37,928 bases of DNA from assembly GCA_002311835.1 (NCBI GenBank), contig DBZY01000094.1, forward strand, positions 44,669 through 82,596, given 5' to 3'. Both the position numbers and the translations under genes were made by a program. The notes beneath the pieces were generated by a model. The model did not search any database. It saw nothing but the letters and a program-made list of their open reading frames with translations, and was not told the origin of the DNA. Source of the DNA: Proteobacteria bacterium UBA1148 (GTDB taxonomy: Bacteria > Pseudomonadota > Gammaproteobacteria > Steroidobacterales > Rariloculaceae). Shown one piece after another: positions 7,592 to 16,141 of the stretch; position 1 is the first letter of the stretch; each line of letters starts with the position of its first letter.

Positions 7592-8221
7592 CTATTGACG
7601 CATCTCCTCCTCTAACTCGGTTAGACTGTCCCGAAATGACTGACGAGCAAATACGTTATCCATATATTCGAGAATCTTCCCCGCCTGTGTTGGTAACTTA
7701 ACATTGAGAATCGGCAAACGCCAAAGGATTGGCGCAATAGTGCAATCGACAAGAGAAAACTCATCGCTTAAGAAAAATCTTTTTGAAGTAAATATTTCTA
7801 CACTGGATACTATGCTGTCCTGAAGAACTTTGCAGGCACGTACCATCGACTTGCGGTCTCCTCCTTTTAAAATATCCTCTACTACCGAATACCAGTCCCG
7901 CTCAATGCGATAGAGAGCTAAACGAAATTGAGCGCGTGTTACAGGATCAACCGGCATAAGTGGAGGGTGGGGAAATCTTTCATCCAAGTACTCAATGATG
8001 ACTCGAGAGTCATAAAGAACGAGCTCTCTATCCACCAAGGTTGGAATACTGTTATAGGGATTTAGATCAAATAAATCTTCCGGCAAGTCCCCTTTATCCA
8101 CATCAATGAAATCGATATTTATGCCTTTTTCGGAGAGCACCAGTCGAGTGCGATGACTCCACGGATCCGTGGCCCCTGAAAAAAGGGTCATGACCGAACG
8201 ACGGTTAGCTATTACGGCCAT
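7592..8221 (-). CDS. sspA: Stringent starvation protein A (RNA polymerase-associated)
   Basis: SspA is a glutathione-S-transferase-fold protein that binds RNA polymerase holoenzyme and alters promoter choice in starvation, acid stress and virulence. The 209 residues show an N-terminal thioredoxin-like half (MTLFSGATDPWSHRTRLVLS at 11-30) and an all-helical C-terminal half. The surface motif PHPPLMP at about 84-90 is a hallmark of SspA. A good ribosome site, AGGAGAT on the minus strand (8227-8233), precedes the ATG. In many gammaproteobacteria sspA follows rplM-rpsI-petABC; here it stands alone behind a 271-bp intergenic region. Confidence 0.95.
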   Translation of the reverse strand: MAVIANRRSVMTLFSGATDPWSHRTRLVLSEKGINIDFIDVDKGDLPEDLFDLNPYNSIPTLVDRELVLYDSRVIIEYLDERFPHPPLMPVDPVTRAQFRLALYRIERDWYSVVEDILKGGDRKSMVRACKVLQDSIVSSVEIFTSKRFFLSDEFSLVDCTIAPILWRLPILNVKLPTQAGKILEYMDNVFARQSFRDSLTELEEEMRQ

Positions 8222-8260
8222 GAAAATCTCCTAAACAGCGCTGCCCAACGTTAAGCATAG

Positions 8261-8278
8261 AGACATTAAGCAATGTCT
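8261..8278. repeat. Perfect inverted repeat in the sspA leader
   Basis: AGACATT (8261-8267) and AATGTCT (8272-8278) are exact complements around a 4-base centre, about 40 bp upstream of the sspA ATG. There is no T-run on either side, so it is not an intrinsic terminator. It could be an operator for a dimeric regulator or an RNA hairpin in the sspA leader. No family assignment is possible. Confidence 0.5.
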
Positions 8279-8492
8279 TTCCAATTTTAATTTATCAACA
8301 CGCACGAGATTAGCAGAAACACAATTGTCCACTCATACGAGCATTCTTGCCAGAGACATATTTTCCAAACTCGCTGCATCGCCCGAAATCATACATCTGA
8401 GCTAGATGGCCCTCAGAAACGGCGCGATTATACACAGCAGTTCTAGCACTTGACCACAGAACCTTCTGCTAATGCCCTGCTAAACTACTAGA

Positions 8493-9569
8493 ATGGCGTT
8501 TCCGTGGAAGGTACTGGCTTTCGTGGCCCAATCGGTCGCAATCGGACTGGCGGCGGCGTTTCTAGTCATTCTTGCCAAACCCGAACTAGTGAATCTGGGG
8601 GTCCGGGTGGGGGTTCCGTCGACCAGTTACGCGAGCGCAGTAAACGCTAGTGCGCCCGCGGTCGTTAGCTTGCAAACTGCTCAACTCGGGCAACGCAGCA
8701 GATTCACAACTGGCATAACGAGTCAGGGCCTAGGGTCCGGCGTGATTATCAGCCAAGACGGGTATCTCGCAACCAATTGGCATGTGATCCGAGATGCTGA
8801 CCGGGTAGTCGTCCAGCTTGCAGATGGTAGAGTAGCGGAACCCGAGTTTGTGGGCGCGGACCCGGATACAGACCTAGCACTCCTCAAGATTGATTTGCCA
8901 GACCTACCGTCCATTGAACTAGGTCGCAGCGACACCTTGGAGATTGGTGAAATCGTCCTAGCAATAGGCAATCCCTACGGCCTGAGCCAAACCGTTACCC
9001 TCGGCATAATCAGTGCGACAGGTCGTGGTCTCGGCCTGACAAATTTCGAGAATTTCATCCAAACCGATGCGGCCATCAACATCGGAAACTCTGGTGGCGC
9101 CCTAGTCAATGCACGGGGCGAATTGATCGGTATAAACACCGCGCGTTTTTCCTCCAACCAAGGTGTTCCGGATGGAATAGGATTTGCAATTCCAGTAAAT
9201 CTTGTCCGTGGTGTGATTGCAGAATTAATTGAAAACGGTCGCGTCGTCCGCGGTTGGTTAGGCGTAGATACTCGCGACTTTCCGAGCTCCCAAGCAGAGT
9301 CTGTAGGAGTCACTGGCCCCGCGGTGGAATTGCTACGGATCAGCGGACCAGCCGTAGCCGCAGGTTTACAACCCAGAGACATCATTACCCATATCAACGG
9401 AGAACGTGTCTTAAATCAAAATCAGGCTATGAATCTCGTGGCGGGAGTTCGTCCTGGGCTAACAATTCAAATCCGAGGATTCAGGCCTGGGTCCGGAGTA
9501 TTTGAAACAATGGCTGTGTTGGAAGAGCGCCCATCTGTGCTTGTTCCATCGGCCGCATCCGGCGGCTAG
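8493..9569 (+). CDS. degS: DegS/AlgW-type periplasmic serine protease (site-1 protease)
   Basis: DegS senses misfolded outer-membrane proteins and cleaves the anti-sigma factor RseA/MucA, releasing sigma-E. The 358 residues comprise one N-terminal membrane anchor (about 8-28), a trypsin-like domain and a single PDZ domain (about 250-345). The catalytic triad is visible: His97 in ATNWHV, Asp127 in DPDTDLALL, and Ser200 in INIGNSGGAL. One PDZ domain and an uncleaved anchor separate it from DegP/DegQ. The ribosome site is weak. It is transcribed alone, convergent with murA and only 23 bp from it, with no visible terminator between them. Confidence 0.92.
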   Translation: MAFPWKVLAFVAQSVAIGLAAAFLVILAKPELVNLGVRVGVPSTSYASAVNASAPAVVSLQTAQLGQRSRFTTGITSQGLGSGVIISQDGYLATNWHVIRDADRVVVQLADGRVAEPEFVGADPDTDLALLKIDLPDLPSIELGRSDTLEIGEIVLAIGNPYGLSQTVTLGIISATGRGLGLTNFENFIQTDAAINIGNSGGALVNARGELIGINTARFSSNQGVPDGIGFAIPVNLVRGVIAELIENGRVVRGWLGVDTRDFPSSQAESVGVTGPAVELLRISGPAVAAGLQPRDIITHINGERVLNQNQAMNLVAGVRPGLTIQIRGFRPGSGVFETMAVLEERPSVLVPSAASGG

Positions 9570-9592
9570 CCCAACCCCCTTAGGCAGCCCCT

Positions 9593-10852
9593 CTAGTCAG
9601 GGAGGCGACGAATCTCGGCACCAAGCTGTGACAGTTTCTCCTCAATACGCTCATAACCACGATCCACATGATAGACGCGGTCCACTATCGTAACCCCTTT
9701 CGCTGCCAACCCTGCAAGCACAAGAGATGCCGATGCCCGCAGATCCGTTGCCATTACCGGCGCCCCCGTGAGATGTTTTACCCCACGACTTACCACCATA
9801 TTGCCTTTAGTGACCAGATCAGCACCCATTCGTTGCAGCTCTAGCGCGTGCATAAAGCGATTCTCAAATATCGTCTCTGTTATTGTGCCAGTGCCTGCAG
9901 CAATAGCATTAAGTGCGCAGAACTGTGCTTGCATGTCCGTGGGAAACGCGGGGTAGGGTGCCGTCCGCACATCCACCGCACGAGGACGTTCGCCCCGCAT
10001 ATCTAACTCAATCCAGTCCGGCCCCACCTGTATGCTAGCTCCCGCTTCCGACAATTTATCAAGCACCGCCTCTAGGTGTTCAGGTCGAGTACGGTTGACT
10101 CGTACTCGACCACCGGTGATGGCTCCGGCCACAAGGTAGGTGCCACTCTCGATTCGATCCGGAAGCACCGAGTGGTTCACCCCCTGAAGCGTTTCCACAC
10201 CCTGAATCCGAATCGTGTTAGTCCCCGCCCCTTCGATCACAGCACCCATTTTCCCTAGAGTCTCCGCCAGATCGACAACTTCAGGTTCTCGTGCCGCATT
10301 CTCAATGACAGATTCGCCCTTCGCCAGGACAGCGGCCATCATCAAGTTCTCCGTACCAGTAACACTCACAGTGTCTAGCACTATCCGAGCACCATACAGA
10401 CGCTTGGCGCGTGCGCGAATATAGCCATTTTCAATACTGATCTCTGCTCCCATAGCGCGGAGCCCCATGACGTGAAGGTTCACTGGTCGGGCTCCTATAG
10501 CGCAGCCGCCTGGTAGAGAAACATCTGCGCGACCGTAGCGCCCCAGTAAGGGGCCGAGCACGAGCACGGATGCACGCATGGTTTTGACGAGTTCGTACGG
10601 TGCCTCAAAGTGGGCCACTCTGGATGGATCCACTTCTAACCGAACACCGTCGTGGAAGGTAATCTCTGCCCCGATACGGCGGAGTAGCTTCACCGTAGTG
10701 GTGACATCATTTAAGTGCGGGACATTCTCTAGAATCATTGGCCCCTCGGGAAGCAGACACGCAGCTAATATGGGTAGCGCAGCATTCTTAGCACCAGAGA
10801 TTCGTACCTCCCCCGATAGCGCAGAGCCGCCAATGATTTCTAACCTGTCCAA
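9593..10852 (-). CDS. murA: UDP-N-acetylglucosamine 1-carboxyvinyltransferase MurA
   Basis: MurA transfers enolpyruvate from PEP to UDP-GlcNAc, the first committed step of peptidoglycan synthesis. The 419 residues show the two-lobed EPSP-synthase fold: GAKNAALPILAA (20-31), the catalytic loop LPGGCAIGARPVNLH with Cys117, and YPAFPTDMQAQF near 300. Cys117 is present, so the enzyme should be sensitive to fosfomycin rather than the Asp-type resistant form. The start is TTG at 10852, preceded by GAGGT with a 6-nt gap, so a TTG start looks genuine. It lies 13 bp after ibaG in a two-gene operon. Confidence 0.97.
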   Translation of the reverse strand: MDRLEIIGGSALSGEVRISGAKNAALPILAACLLPEGPMILENVPHLNDVTTTVKLLRRIGAEITFHDGVRLEVDPSRVAHFEAPYELVKTMRASVLVLGPLLGRYGRADVSLPGGCAIGARPVNLHVMGLRAMGAEISIENGYIRARAKRLYGARIVLDTVSVTGTENLMMAAVLAKGESVIENAAREPEVVDLAETLGKMGAVIEGAGTNTIRIQGVETLQGVNHSVLPDRIESGTYLVAGAITGGRVRVNRTRPEHLEAVLDKLSEAGASIQVGPDWIELDMRGERPRAVDVRTAPYPAFPTDMQAQFCALNAIAAGTGTITETIFENRFMHALELQRMGADLVTKGNMVVSRGVKHLTGAPVMATDLRASASLVLAGLAAKGVTIVDRVYHVDRGYERIEEKLSQLGAEIRRLPD

Positions 10853-10865
10853 TCCGGTACCTCAA

Positions 10866-11108
10866 TCAGGCGTCCGAGGCCTGCCACTCCTCGGGAGTTA
10901 GTGTTTTAAGTGCTAGTGCGTGGATTTCCGTCCCCACTCGCTCACCCAAAGTTTCGTAGACAAGCTGATGACGGCGGACACTCCGCTCACCTTCAAAAAC
11001 CGATGCAACAACTAGTGCCTCGTAATGTCCCTGACCATCTGTGCGGACTTCAACCCGGGATCCTGGGAGACCAATTTCAATCAAACTCGCTATTTCCTTC
11101 GGATTCAT
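10866..11108 (-). CDS. ibaG: BolA-family protein IbaG (YrbA)
   Basis: IbaG is a small BolA-like protein that binds monothiol glutaredoxins and iron-sulfur clusters. It is also linked to acid resistance. From the ATG at 11108 it has 80 residues: MNPKEIASLIEIGLPG, then EVRTDGQGHYEALVVAS, and the helix-turn stretch RSVRRHQLVYETLG ending in HALALKTLTPEEW. This is the complete family core. An in-frame extension to 11129 adds seven residues with no family support. In related genomes ibaG is preceded by the mla phospholipid-transport genes; here it is the first gene of the unit. Confidence 0.93.
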   Translation of the reverse strand: MNPKEIASLIEIGLPGSRVEVRTDGQGHYEALVVASVFEGERSVRRHQLVYETLGERVGTEIHALALKTLTPEEWQASDA

Positions 11109-11194
11109 ACTGCAAAACCCCCCGTACACCCTGAACCCGGATAGTCTAACCCACCGTCAGCAATGACCAAACCAACATACCTAACGGTGCGGGC

Positions 11195-11213
11195 TGCTAG
11201 AATTGCAATTCTA
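11195..11213 (+). promoter_or_regulatory. Extended -10 element within a 16-bp palindrome at the kdsD start
   Basis: TAGAATTGCAATTCTA (11198-11213) is a perfect palindrome whose last base is the A of the kdsD ATG. With the preceding TGC (11195-11197) its left arm forms an extended -10 element, TGCTAGAAT. Transcription would then start at about 11210-11213 and the kdsD message would be leaderless or nearly so. This agrees with the lack of any Shine-Dalgarno sequence there. No good -35 is visible, which is tolerated for extended -10 promoters. The other arm gives TAGAAT towards ibaG on the minus strand. Confidence 0.5.
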
Positions 11214-12205
11214 TGTCTAAAAAATTCCAGGCAATCGACTCTTTGACTGTGGCGCGACGCGTATTGAAAATTGAGTCGGACGCTATTAGGTCCCTGATCC
11301 CCAGGTTAGGTGAAGAGATACTAGAGGCATGTCAGATCTGCTTAAAAGCCCAGAAAAACCAGGCGCGGATCGTGGTAATCGGCATGGGTAAATCGGGACA
11401 TATCGGTAGTAAAATTGCTGCAACCCTAGCAAGCACAGGATCACCTTCGTTTTTTGTCCATGCTGGAGAGGCTCTACACGGCGATATGGGCATGATCACC
11501 TCTCACGATGTAGTTCTGGCAATTTCTAACTCCGGTGAGACCGATGAAATCGCATCTATCCTACCTCTGATAAAACGGCTTAATTTGCCTCTGATAACAA
11601 TGACGGGCAACCCAAACTCAACCTTCGCGAAAGCGGCAACTATCAACATCGACATCAGCGTTGCTGAGGAAGCCTGTCCACTTAATCTCACACCAACCGC
11701 AAGTACCACAGCTGCTTTGGCCATGGGAGACGCCCTCGCGATAGTACTATTGGAAAAGCGGGGGTTCAAAGAAGAGGACTTTGCAAGCTTTCACCCCGGA
11801 GGGGTCCTTGGTAAACGACTGCTCGTGCGAGTTGAAGACATCATGCATACGGGTAATGACCTCCCACGTGTTACCTCCAATACACCAGTGAGTGAGGGAC
11901 TCTTGGAAATGTCACAGAAAAACCTTGGGATTACCGCCGTCGTCGGAGATGATGATCAGCTGCAGGGAGTATTTAGCGATGGCGATCTTCGCCGCACCAT
12001 CGACCAGCAGATTGATATACATACAACCAGCATTAGTGAAGTAATGACGGCGGGAGGAAAAAATATTCGTCAAAGCTGTCTTGCGGTGGAAGCACTGCAC
12101 CTTATGGAAGCTCACGGGATCACGGCCCTACTCGTGCTCAATGAGAAGGATCAACTCGTTGGTGCACTTAATATCCATGACCTGTTTCGCGCTGGAGTTA
12201 TGTAG
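11213..12205 (+). CDS. kdsD: Arabinose-5-phosphate isomerase KdsD
   Basis: KdsD converts D-ribulose 5-phosphate to D-arabinose 5-phosphate, the first step to Kdo of LPS. The 330 residues have an N-terminal SIS domain (about 40-190, with VIGMGKSGHIGSKIAATLAS and SNSGETDEI) and two C-terminal CBS domains (about 205-330). The FHPGGVLGKRLL joint between them is conserved. No ribosome-binding site is visible before the ATG. The stop overlaps the kdsC start by one base. It heads the kdsD-kdsC-lptC-lptA-lptB-rpoN run, the standard gammaproteobacterial order. Confidence 0.96.
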   Translation: MSKKFQAIDSLTVARRVLKIESDAIRSLIPRLGEEILEACQICLKAQKNQARIVVIGMGKSGHIGSKIAATLASTGSPSFFVHAGEALHGDMGMITSHDVVLAISNSGETDEIASILPLIKRLNLPLITMTGNPNSTFAKAATINIDISVAEEACPLNLTPTASTTAALAMGDALAIVLLEKRGFKEEDFASFHPGGVLGKRLLVRVEDIMHTGNDLPRVTSNTPVSEGLLEMSQKNLGITAVVGDDDQLQGVFSDGDLRRTIDQQIDIHTTSISEVMTAGGKNIRQSCLAVEALHLMEAHGITALLVLNEKDQLVGALNIHDLFRAGVM

Positions 12206-12696
12206 TGGAACAACAGACATTGAAGCGTGCAAAAGGGATTAAGTTGCTCGTGCTTGACGTCGATGGTGTGCTCACAGATGGCGGTCTTTACTACGGCACC
12301 GATGGTGAAATACTTAAAAAATTTCATGTGCACGATGGTGCGGGAATAAAGGTCGTACTGGGGACAGGTATACAGGTTGCAATAATATCGTCTCGACAGA
12401 CACTAGCTGTTGACATCAGAATGGACGAGCTGGGAGTCTCGAACGTTTTGCAGGGAGTCCAAGACAAATTCGAATCTCTAAATAACCTAGTGAAACATCT
12501 GGACATTAAATTGGATGCAGTCGCTTGCGTAGGTGATGACGTAGCAGATATCCCAATGATGCGCTGTGTAGGTCTGGCAGTTGCTGTGGCGAATGCAAGA
12601 CAACAGGTAAAAGAATCCGCACACTACTCCACCTCAGCAAAGGGAGGTCATGGTGCCGTACGCGAAGTCTGCGATTTACTGCTGGTAGCCCGCTAG
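12205..12696 (+). CDS. kdsC: 3-deoxy-D-manno-octulosonate 8-phosphate phosphatase KdsC
   Basis: KdsC hydrolyses Kdo 8-phosphate to Kdo. The 163-residue protein is a HAD phosphatase without a cap domain. The nucleophile motif is LLVLDVDGVLTDG with Asp18 and Asp20. Motif II is IISSRQT, and the late acidic motif is CVGDDVADIPMM. The start is GTG at 12205, sharing one base with the kdsD TAG stop, so translation is probably coupled. Length and neighbours match the family. Confidence 0.96.
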   Translation: MEQQTLKRAKGIKLLVLDVDGVLTDGGLYYGTDGEILKKFHVHDGAGIKVVLGTGIQVAIISSRQTLAVDIRMDELGVSNVLQGVQDKFESLNNLVKHLDIKLDAVACVGDDVADIPMMRCVGLAVAVANARQQVKESAHYSTSAKGGHGAVREVCDLLLVAR

Positions 12697-12709
12697 GAAC
12701 GCCCTCAAG

Positions 12710-13276
12710 ATGTATTTAAACCTTAAGAATGTGCTTGGAGCCACCCTCCTAGTATCAATCGCGCTATTGAGTTGGCTATGGAATCGTCGGACCGTTGAGG
12801 ATGAGCCGCGGGTGGCGGCATCCATATCTGGACCTTTAGGGTACTACTTAAACGATGCGAGGATCATGGGAACGGGTGAGGATGGTCAACCGCTCTACCG
12901 GATCCAGGCAGGTAGCGCCGTGGAACACCCGGATGAAGGACGTTTGGTGCTCAATAATGTCACCGTTGAATTCCAGCCTGAGCACGATGTTCCATGGGTC
13001 CTAAAAGCAATCCGTGGTGAGATACACACTAATGAGTCTTATCTGGATCTGACAGGGAATGTGGAACTTGCCACCTCCCCGGAGGGAGGGTTAGCCCCTA
13101 CGATCATTCGTACAACCCAGCTACGACTAGATCTACTAAATTTTGTAGCCTCAACTAATGCATCCATTAGCATATTCATCGGAACCCAGCGGCTGAATGC
13201 TGTAGGGATGCGGGCTGACTTGAAGACCGATAACTTAGCGCTAGAATCCAACGTACATGGTCAATTTCTCCCTTAA
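12710..13276 (+). CDS. lptC: LPS export system protein LptC
   Basis: LptC is the bitopic inner-membrane subunit that passes LPS from LptBFG to the LptA bridge. The 188 residues have a short N-terminus, one membrane span (about 8-24) and a periplasmic beta-jellyroll domain with YYLNDARIMGTGEDG and LDLTGNVEL. Sequence identity in this family is low, so the call combines topology and position between kdsC and lptA. Its last 20 bp overlap the lptA frame. Confidence 0.92.
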   Translation: MYLNLKNVLGATLLVSIALLSWLWNRRTVEDEPRVAASISGPLGYYLNDARIMGTGEDGQPLYRIQAGSAVEHPDEGRLVLNNVTVEFQPEHDVPWVLKAIRGEIHTNESYLDLTGNVELATSPEGGLAPTIIRTTQLRLDLLNFVASTNASISIFIGTQRLNAVGMRADLKTDNLALESNVHGQFLP

Positions 13277-13889
13277 TCTGAGAATGGGGTTGACGCCCTT
13301 TATTCTCCTCCCCATCTTTGCAATAGCCCAACAAGGAGGGGGGCCTTCTCCTATCTCTCTTGACGCTGATTCATCATCATTCGATAGACAATCGAATGAT
13401 GTCATCTTCAATGGCCTAAGGATCACTCAAGGCGATTTCACAATTGAAGCCGATGAGGCCAAAGCTTCGGGACTCGACTTCGAGAAAAGTGAGTGGTTTT
13501 TTCAGGGAAACGTGCGCATTGCGATCGATTCGGCAATCATTGAGTCTTCCACAGCTGAATTGACGTTTGAGGGACATGCGCTCTTGGTCGTGAAACTTCG
13601 TGGCAATCCTGCGGTGTTCCAGGATTTTAGCGCTGTGCGCGAAGAAACCATACAAGGAGGGGCGTCACTGCTAGAGTTTGACAGCGTAGAGCGAACACTC
13701 CGAATGACAGATGGCGCCTGGCTCAGCGAAGGTTCTAATGAATTCAGAGGTTGCGATCTGATTTACGACATTGATGAAGAAAAGATCACGTCTGGTTCAT
13801 CCGATTGCGGAGAGCCCATTTTAATCACGGTCCTGCCACCGACAGCAGATGAAGAAGTGCCTACTCCGGGTACTGCCACCTCGCCGTGA
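13257..13889 (+). CDS. lptA: LPS transport periplasmic protein LptA
   Basis: LptA polymerises into the periplasmic bridge that carries LPS to LptDE. The 210-residue precursor has a signal peptide (about 1-25, ending AIA-QQ) and an OstA-like beta-jellyroll domain: ISLDADSSSFDRQSNDVIF, then ITQGDFTIEADEA and FFQGNVRI. The start at 13257 overlaps lptC by 20 bp. An ATG at 13284, just past the lptC stop, would still leave a usable signal peptide and cannot be excluded. The C-terminal tail is Pro/Thr-rich. The gene overlaps lptB by 4 bp. Confidence 0.93.
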   Translation: MVNFSLNLRMGLTPFILLPIFAIAQQGGGPSPISLDADSSSFDRQSNDVIFNGLRITQGDFTIEADEAKASGLDFEKSEWFFQGNVRIAIDSAIIESSTAELTFEGHALLVVKLRGNPAVFQDFSAVREETIQGGASLLEFDSVERTLRMTDGAWLSEGSNEFRGCDLIYDIDEEKITSGSSDCGEPILITVLPPTADEEVPTPGTATSP

Positions 13890-14611
13890 GTAAACTCGAA
13901 GCGCTTGGTATCGCCAAGCGTTATCGAACACGTGAAGTGGTAAAAGATCTTTCTATCTCGATCGAGAGCGGGGAAGTTGTTGGCCTACTTGGGCCCAATG
14001 GGGCAGGCAAGACCACCGCATTTTATATGATCGTTGGGTTGCTCCCATGTGACCAAGGAAAAATCATTCTAAATGGGAAAGATGTCACACGCCTTCCCGT
14101 ACACAGGCGGGCCCAGCGTGGCCTGGGCTACTTACCACAAGAAGCCTCGGTATTTCGGAAGCTCAGTGTGGCGGACAACATTTATGCCATTTTGCAGACT
14201 CGGTCAGACCTAGATCGCGCTGCACGACAGGCTCTCAGGGAGAAACTCTTGGAGGATCTCCATATCACTCATGTCCGGGATAGTCTTGGTATTTCTCTCT
14301 CCGGAGGAGAACGACGGCGAGTTGAAATCGCTCGGGCACTGGCAGTCGAGCCCAAGTTTATTTTGCTCGACGAGCCTTTCGCTGGTATAGATCCTATTTC
14401 CGTCCTGGATATTCAAAGAATTATTCGTCACTTAACACAAAGAAATATTGGCGTCCTGATTACGGATCACAATGTGCGAGAGACCCTTGGAATCTGCGGA
14501 CACGCCTATATCTTGAATAATGGGAGGTTAATGGCGGCAGGGACTCCAGATGAGATTTTATCGAATCAGAACGTGCGCGATGTCTATCTTGGAGATAGCT
14601 TCTCCCTTTAG
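13886..14611 (+). CDS. lptB: LPS export ABC transporter ATP-binding protein LptB
   Basis: LptB powers LPS extraction from the inner membrane with LptF and LptG. The 241 residues show a full ABC ATPase: Walker A GPNGAGKTT (36-44), the Q-loop in YLPQEASVF, signature LSGGE (138-142), Walker B ILLDEP (159-164) and the switch His195. The sequence after the signature is ERRRVEIARAL, as in LptB. The start is GTG at 13886 in a GTGA overlap with lptA. The membrane partners LptF and LptG are not in this window; they are usually encoded elsewhere. Confidence 0.97.
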   Translation: MSKLEALGIAKRYRTREVVKDLSISIESGEVVGLLGPNGAGKTTAFYMIVGLLPCDQGKIILNGKDVTRLPVHRRAQRGLGYLPQEASVFRKLSVADNIYAILQTRSDLDRAARQALREKLLEDLHITHVRDSLGISLSGGERRRVEIARALAVEPKFILLDEPFAGIDPISVLDIQRIIRHLTQRNIGVLITDHNVRETLGICGHAYILNNGRLMAAGTPDEILSNQNVRDVYLGDSFSL

Positions 14612-14617
14612 GACAGT

Positions 14618-16006
14618 GTGACTCCAATGCTGAAGCCTTTGCTGCAACTCAAGCTCTCTCAGCAGCTGAAAATGACGCCCCAGCTGCAACAGGCACTCCG
14701 TCTCTTGCAACTGCCAATCTTAGCTCTCGAGGCCTACATTCTGGAGGCTTTAGATGAAAACGTGATGTTGGAAAAAGTTGAAGATCTAGATGAAATCGAT
14801 GTCATCGAACCCGACTGGACAGATATCCAGACAACAAAAGTGTCGGACAAACCAACGGATCCAAAATTTCAAGGCCCTGACGATAATCAGCACCTCTTGC
14901 CGTTGCAAGAGACGCTGACAGATCACCTGCTTTGGCAATTGAATCTTTCGGATCTAAGCTCAAGAGCTAAAACCATCGGACAGGTCGTCATAGGCGGGAT
15001 TAACGAAAACGGCTATCTGGAAGATGACACTGAGACGATTCAGTCCACGCTAGCAGCAGATCTGCCAAGCAGTATTGATGAGATTGAGGAAGTTATCAAA
15101 CTCGTACAGCAGTTTGATCCAGCGGGGATTGGTGCACGGTCACCAAGCGAATGCATATCACTTCAACTGGATCAGCTCGACCCGTCTACTCCAGGACTAA
15201 GCCTCGCGCGCACTGTCGCATATAAACACTTAGAACTATATGCAAATCACAAACGTCAACCAAAAACCCTCAAAACTCTCAGGCGGCTTTTACAAGTGTC
15301 CGATGAAGATTTCAAAAATGCTCTGCTTCTTGTGAAAAATTGCAACCCTTACCCTGGCGCTTCCATAAACGTGCCCACCGCAGAATACGTAGTACCAGAT
15401 GTTTACGTGCAAGAAAAAAATGGTAGCTGGGTTATCAAAATCAATAATTCTATTGTATCTCAACTTAGAATTAATCAAATCTACGCGAAAGCTCTTGGAC
15501 GTAAGGGGGAATATGATGAAAAGCTTAGTACCCAATTAATAGAAGCCAAGTGGCTTATTCGAAGTTTAAAAGAGAGAGAAGAAACGCTAAGGAAAGTAGC
15601 CATTACCATCGTGGACAGACAGAAAGAATTTTTGCGGCACGGAGAAGAACATATGCGCCCAATGGTCTTTCGGGATATAGCCGAGGCAATTGGTGTTGTG
15701 GAATCGACAGTTTCCCGAATTATAAAAGATAAATATATGAATACGCCGAGGGGTACTGTCCCATTTCGCTCTTTTTTCTCAAGTCATTTATCCAGCGATG
15801 ACGGAGAAAAATCTTCAACAGCTGTTAAAGCCAAGATTCGAAAACTCATATCAGCTGAAAATCCCATGAAACCATTGAGTGACGAAAAGGTTACCAAGTC
15901 GCTTTCCGCAAACGGCATTAAAATCTCGCGCCGAGCCGTCGCAAAGTATCGGAAAGAAATGAAAATCGCCTCCTCGAGTCAAAGAAAACACTCTAAAATG
16001 GTATAG
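14618..16006 (+). CDS. rpoN: RNA polymerase sigma-54 factor RpoN
   Basis: Sigma-54 directs polymerase to -24/-12 promoters that need AAA+ activators. The 462 residues show the three regions: a Gln/Leu-rich activator-interacting N-terminus (LKLSQQLKMTPQLQQALRLL), the core-binding domain (about 100-300), and the DNA-binding part. The latter has VFRDIAEAIGVVESTVSRI and the RpoN box RRAVAKYRKEM (438-448). The acidic region II is short. A GTG at 14618 or the ATG at 14627 could be the start; the ATG gives an N-terminus closer to relatives. It follows lptB by 6 bp. The hpf and ptsN genes that normally come next are missing. Confidence 0.97.
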   Translation: MTPMLKPLLQLKLSQQLKMTPQLQQALRLLQLPILALEAYILEALDENVMLEKVEDLDEIDVIEPDWTDIQTTKVSDKPTDPKFQGPDDNQHLLPLQETLTDHLLWQLNLSDLSSRAKTIGQVVIGGINENGYLEDDTETIQSTLAADLPSSIDEIEEVIKLVQQFDPAGIGARSPSECISLQLDQLDPSTPGLSLARTVAYKHLELYANHKRQPKTLKTLRRLLQVSDEDFKNALLLVKNCNPYPGASINVPTAEYVVPDVYVQEKNGSWVIKINNSIVSQLRINQIYAKALGRKGEYDEKLSTQLIEAKWLIRSLKEREETLRKVAITIVDRQKEFLRHGEEHMRPMVFRDIAEAIGVVESTVSRIIKDKYMNTPRGTVPFRSFFSSHLSSDDGEKSSTAVKAKIRKLISAENPMKPLSDEKVTKSLSANGIKISRRAVAKYRKEMKIASSSQRKHSKMV

Positions 16007-16112
16007 GTAAATAAGTGCAGGGGCTATAACGCGCGATTAAATATTAATGATTATTATGTAGATATTACACCTCCTCTCCGTAACCATGTTGATAATAAAC
16101 TTGTGCGCTATT

Positions 16113-16141
16113 TTGACAATGTGGAAAATATTCTCTGTATT
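16113..16141 (+). promoter_or_regulatory. Sigma-70 promoter for rapZ
   Basis: TTGACA (16113-16118), a 17-bp spacer and TGTATT (16136-16141) form a good vegetative promoter in the rpoN-rapZ gap. The -35 is perfect and the -10 matches four of six bases. Transcription would start near 16148, leaving a leader of about 40 nt before the rapZ ATG. It suggests rapZ is at least partly uncoupled from the lpt-rpoN operon. Confidence 0.7.

Noticed and set aside
16050..16085. Shine-Dalgarno-like AGGAGGTG on the minus strand in the rpoN-rapZ gap
   Set aside because: No start codon and no open frame follow it on that strand.
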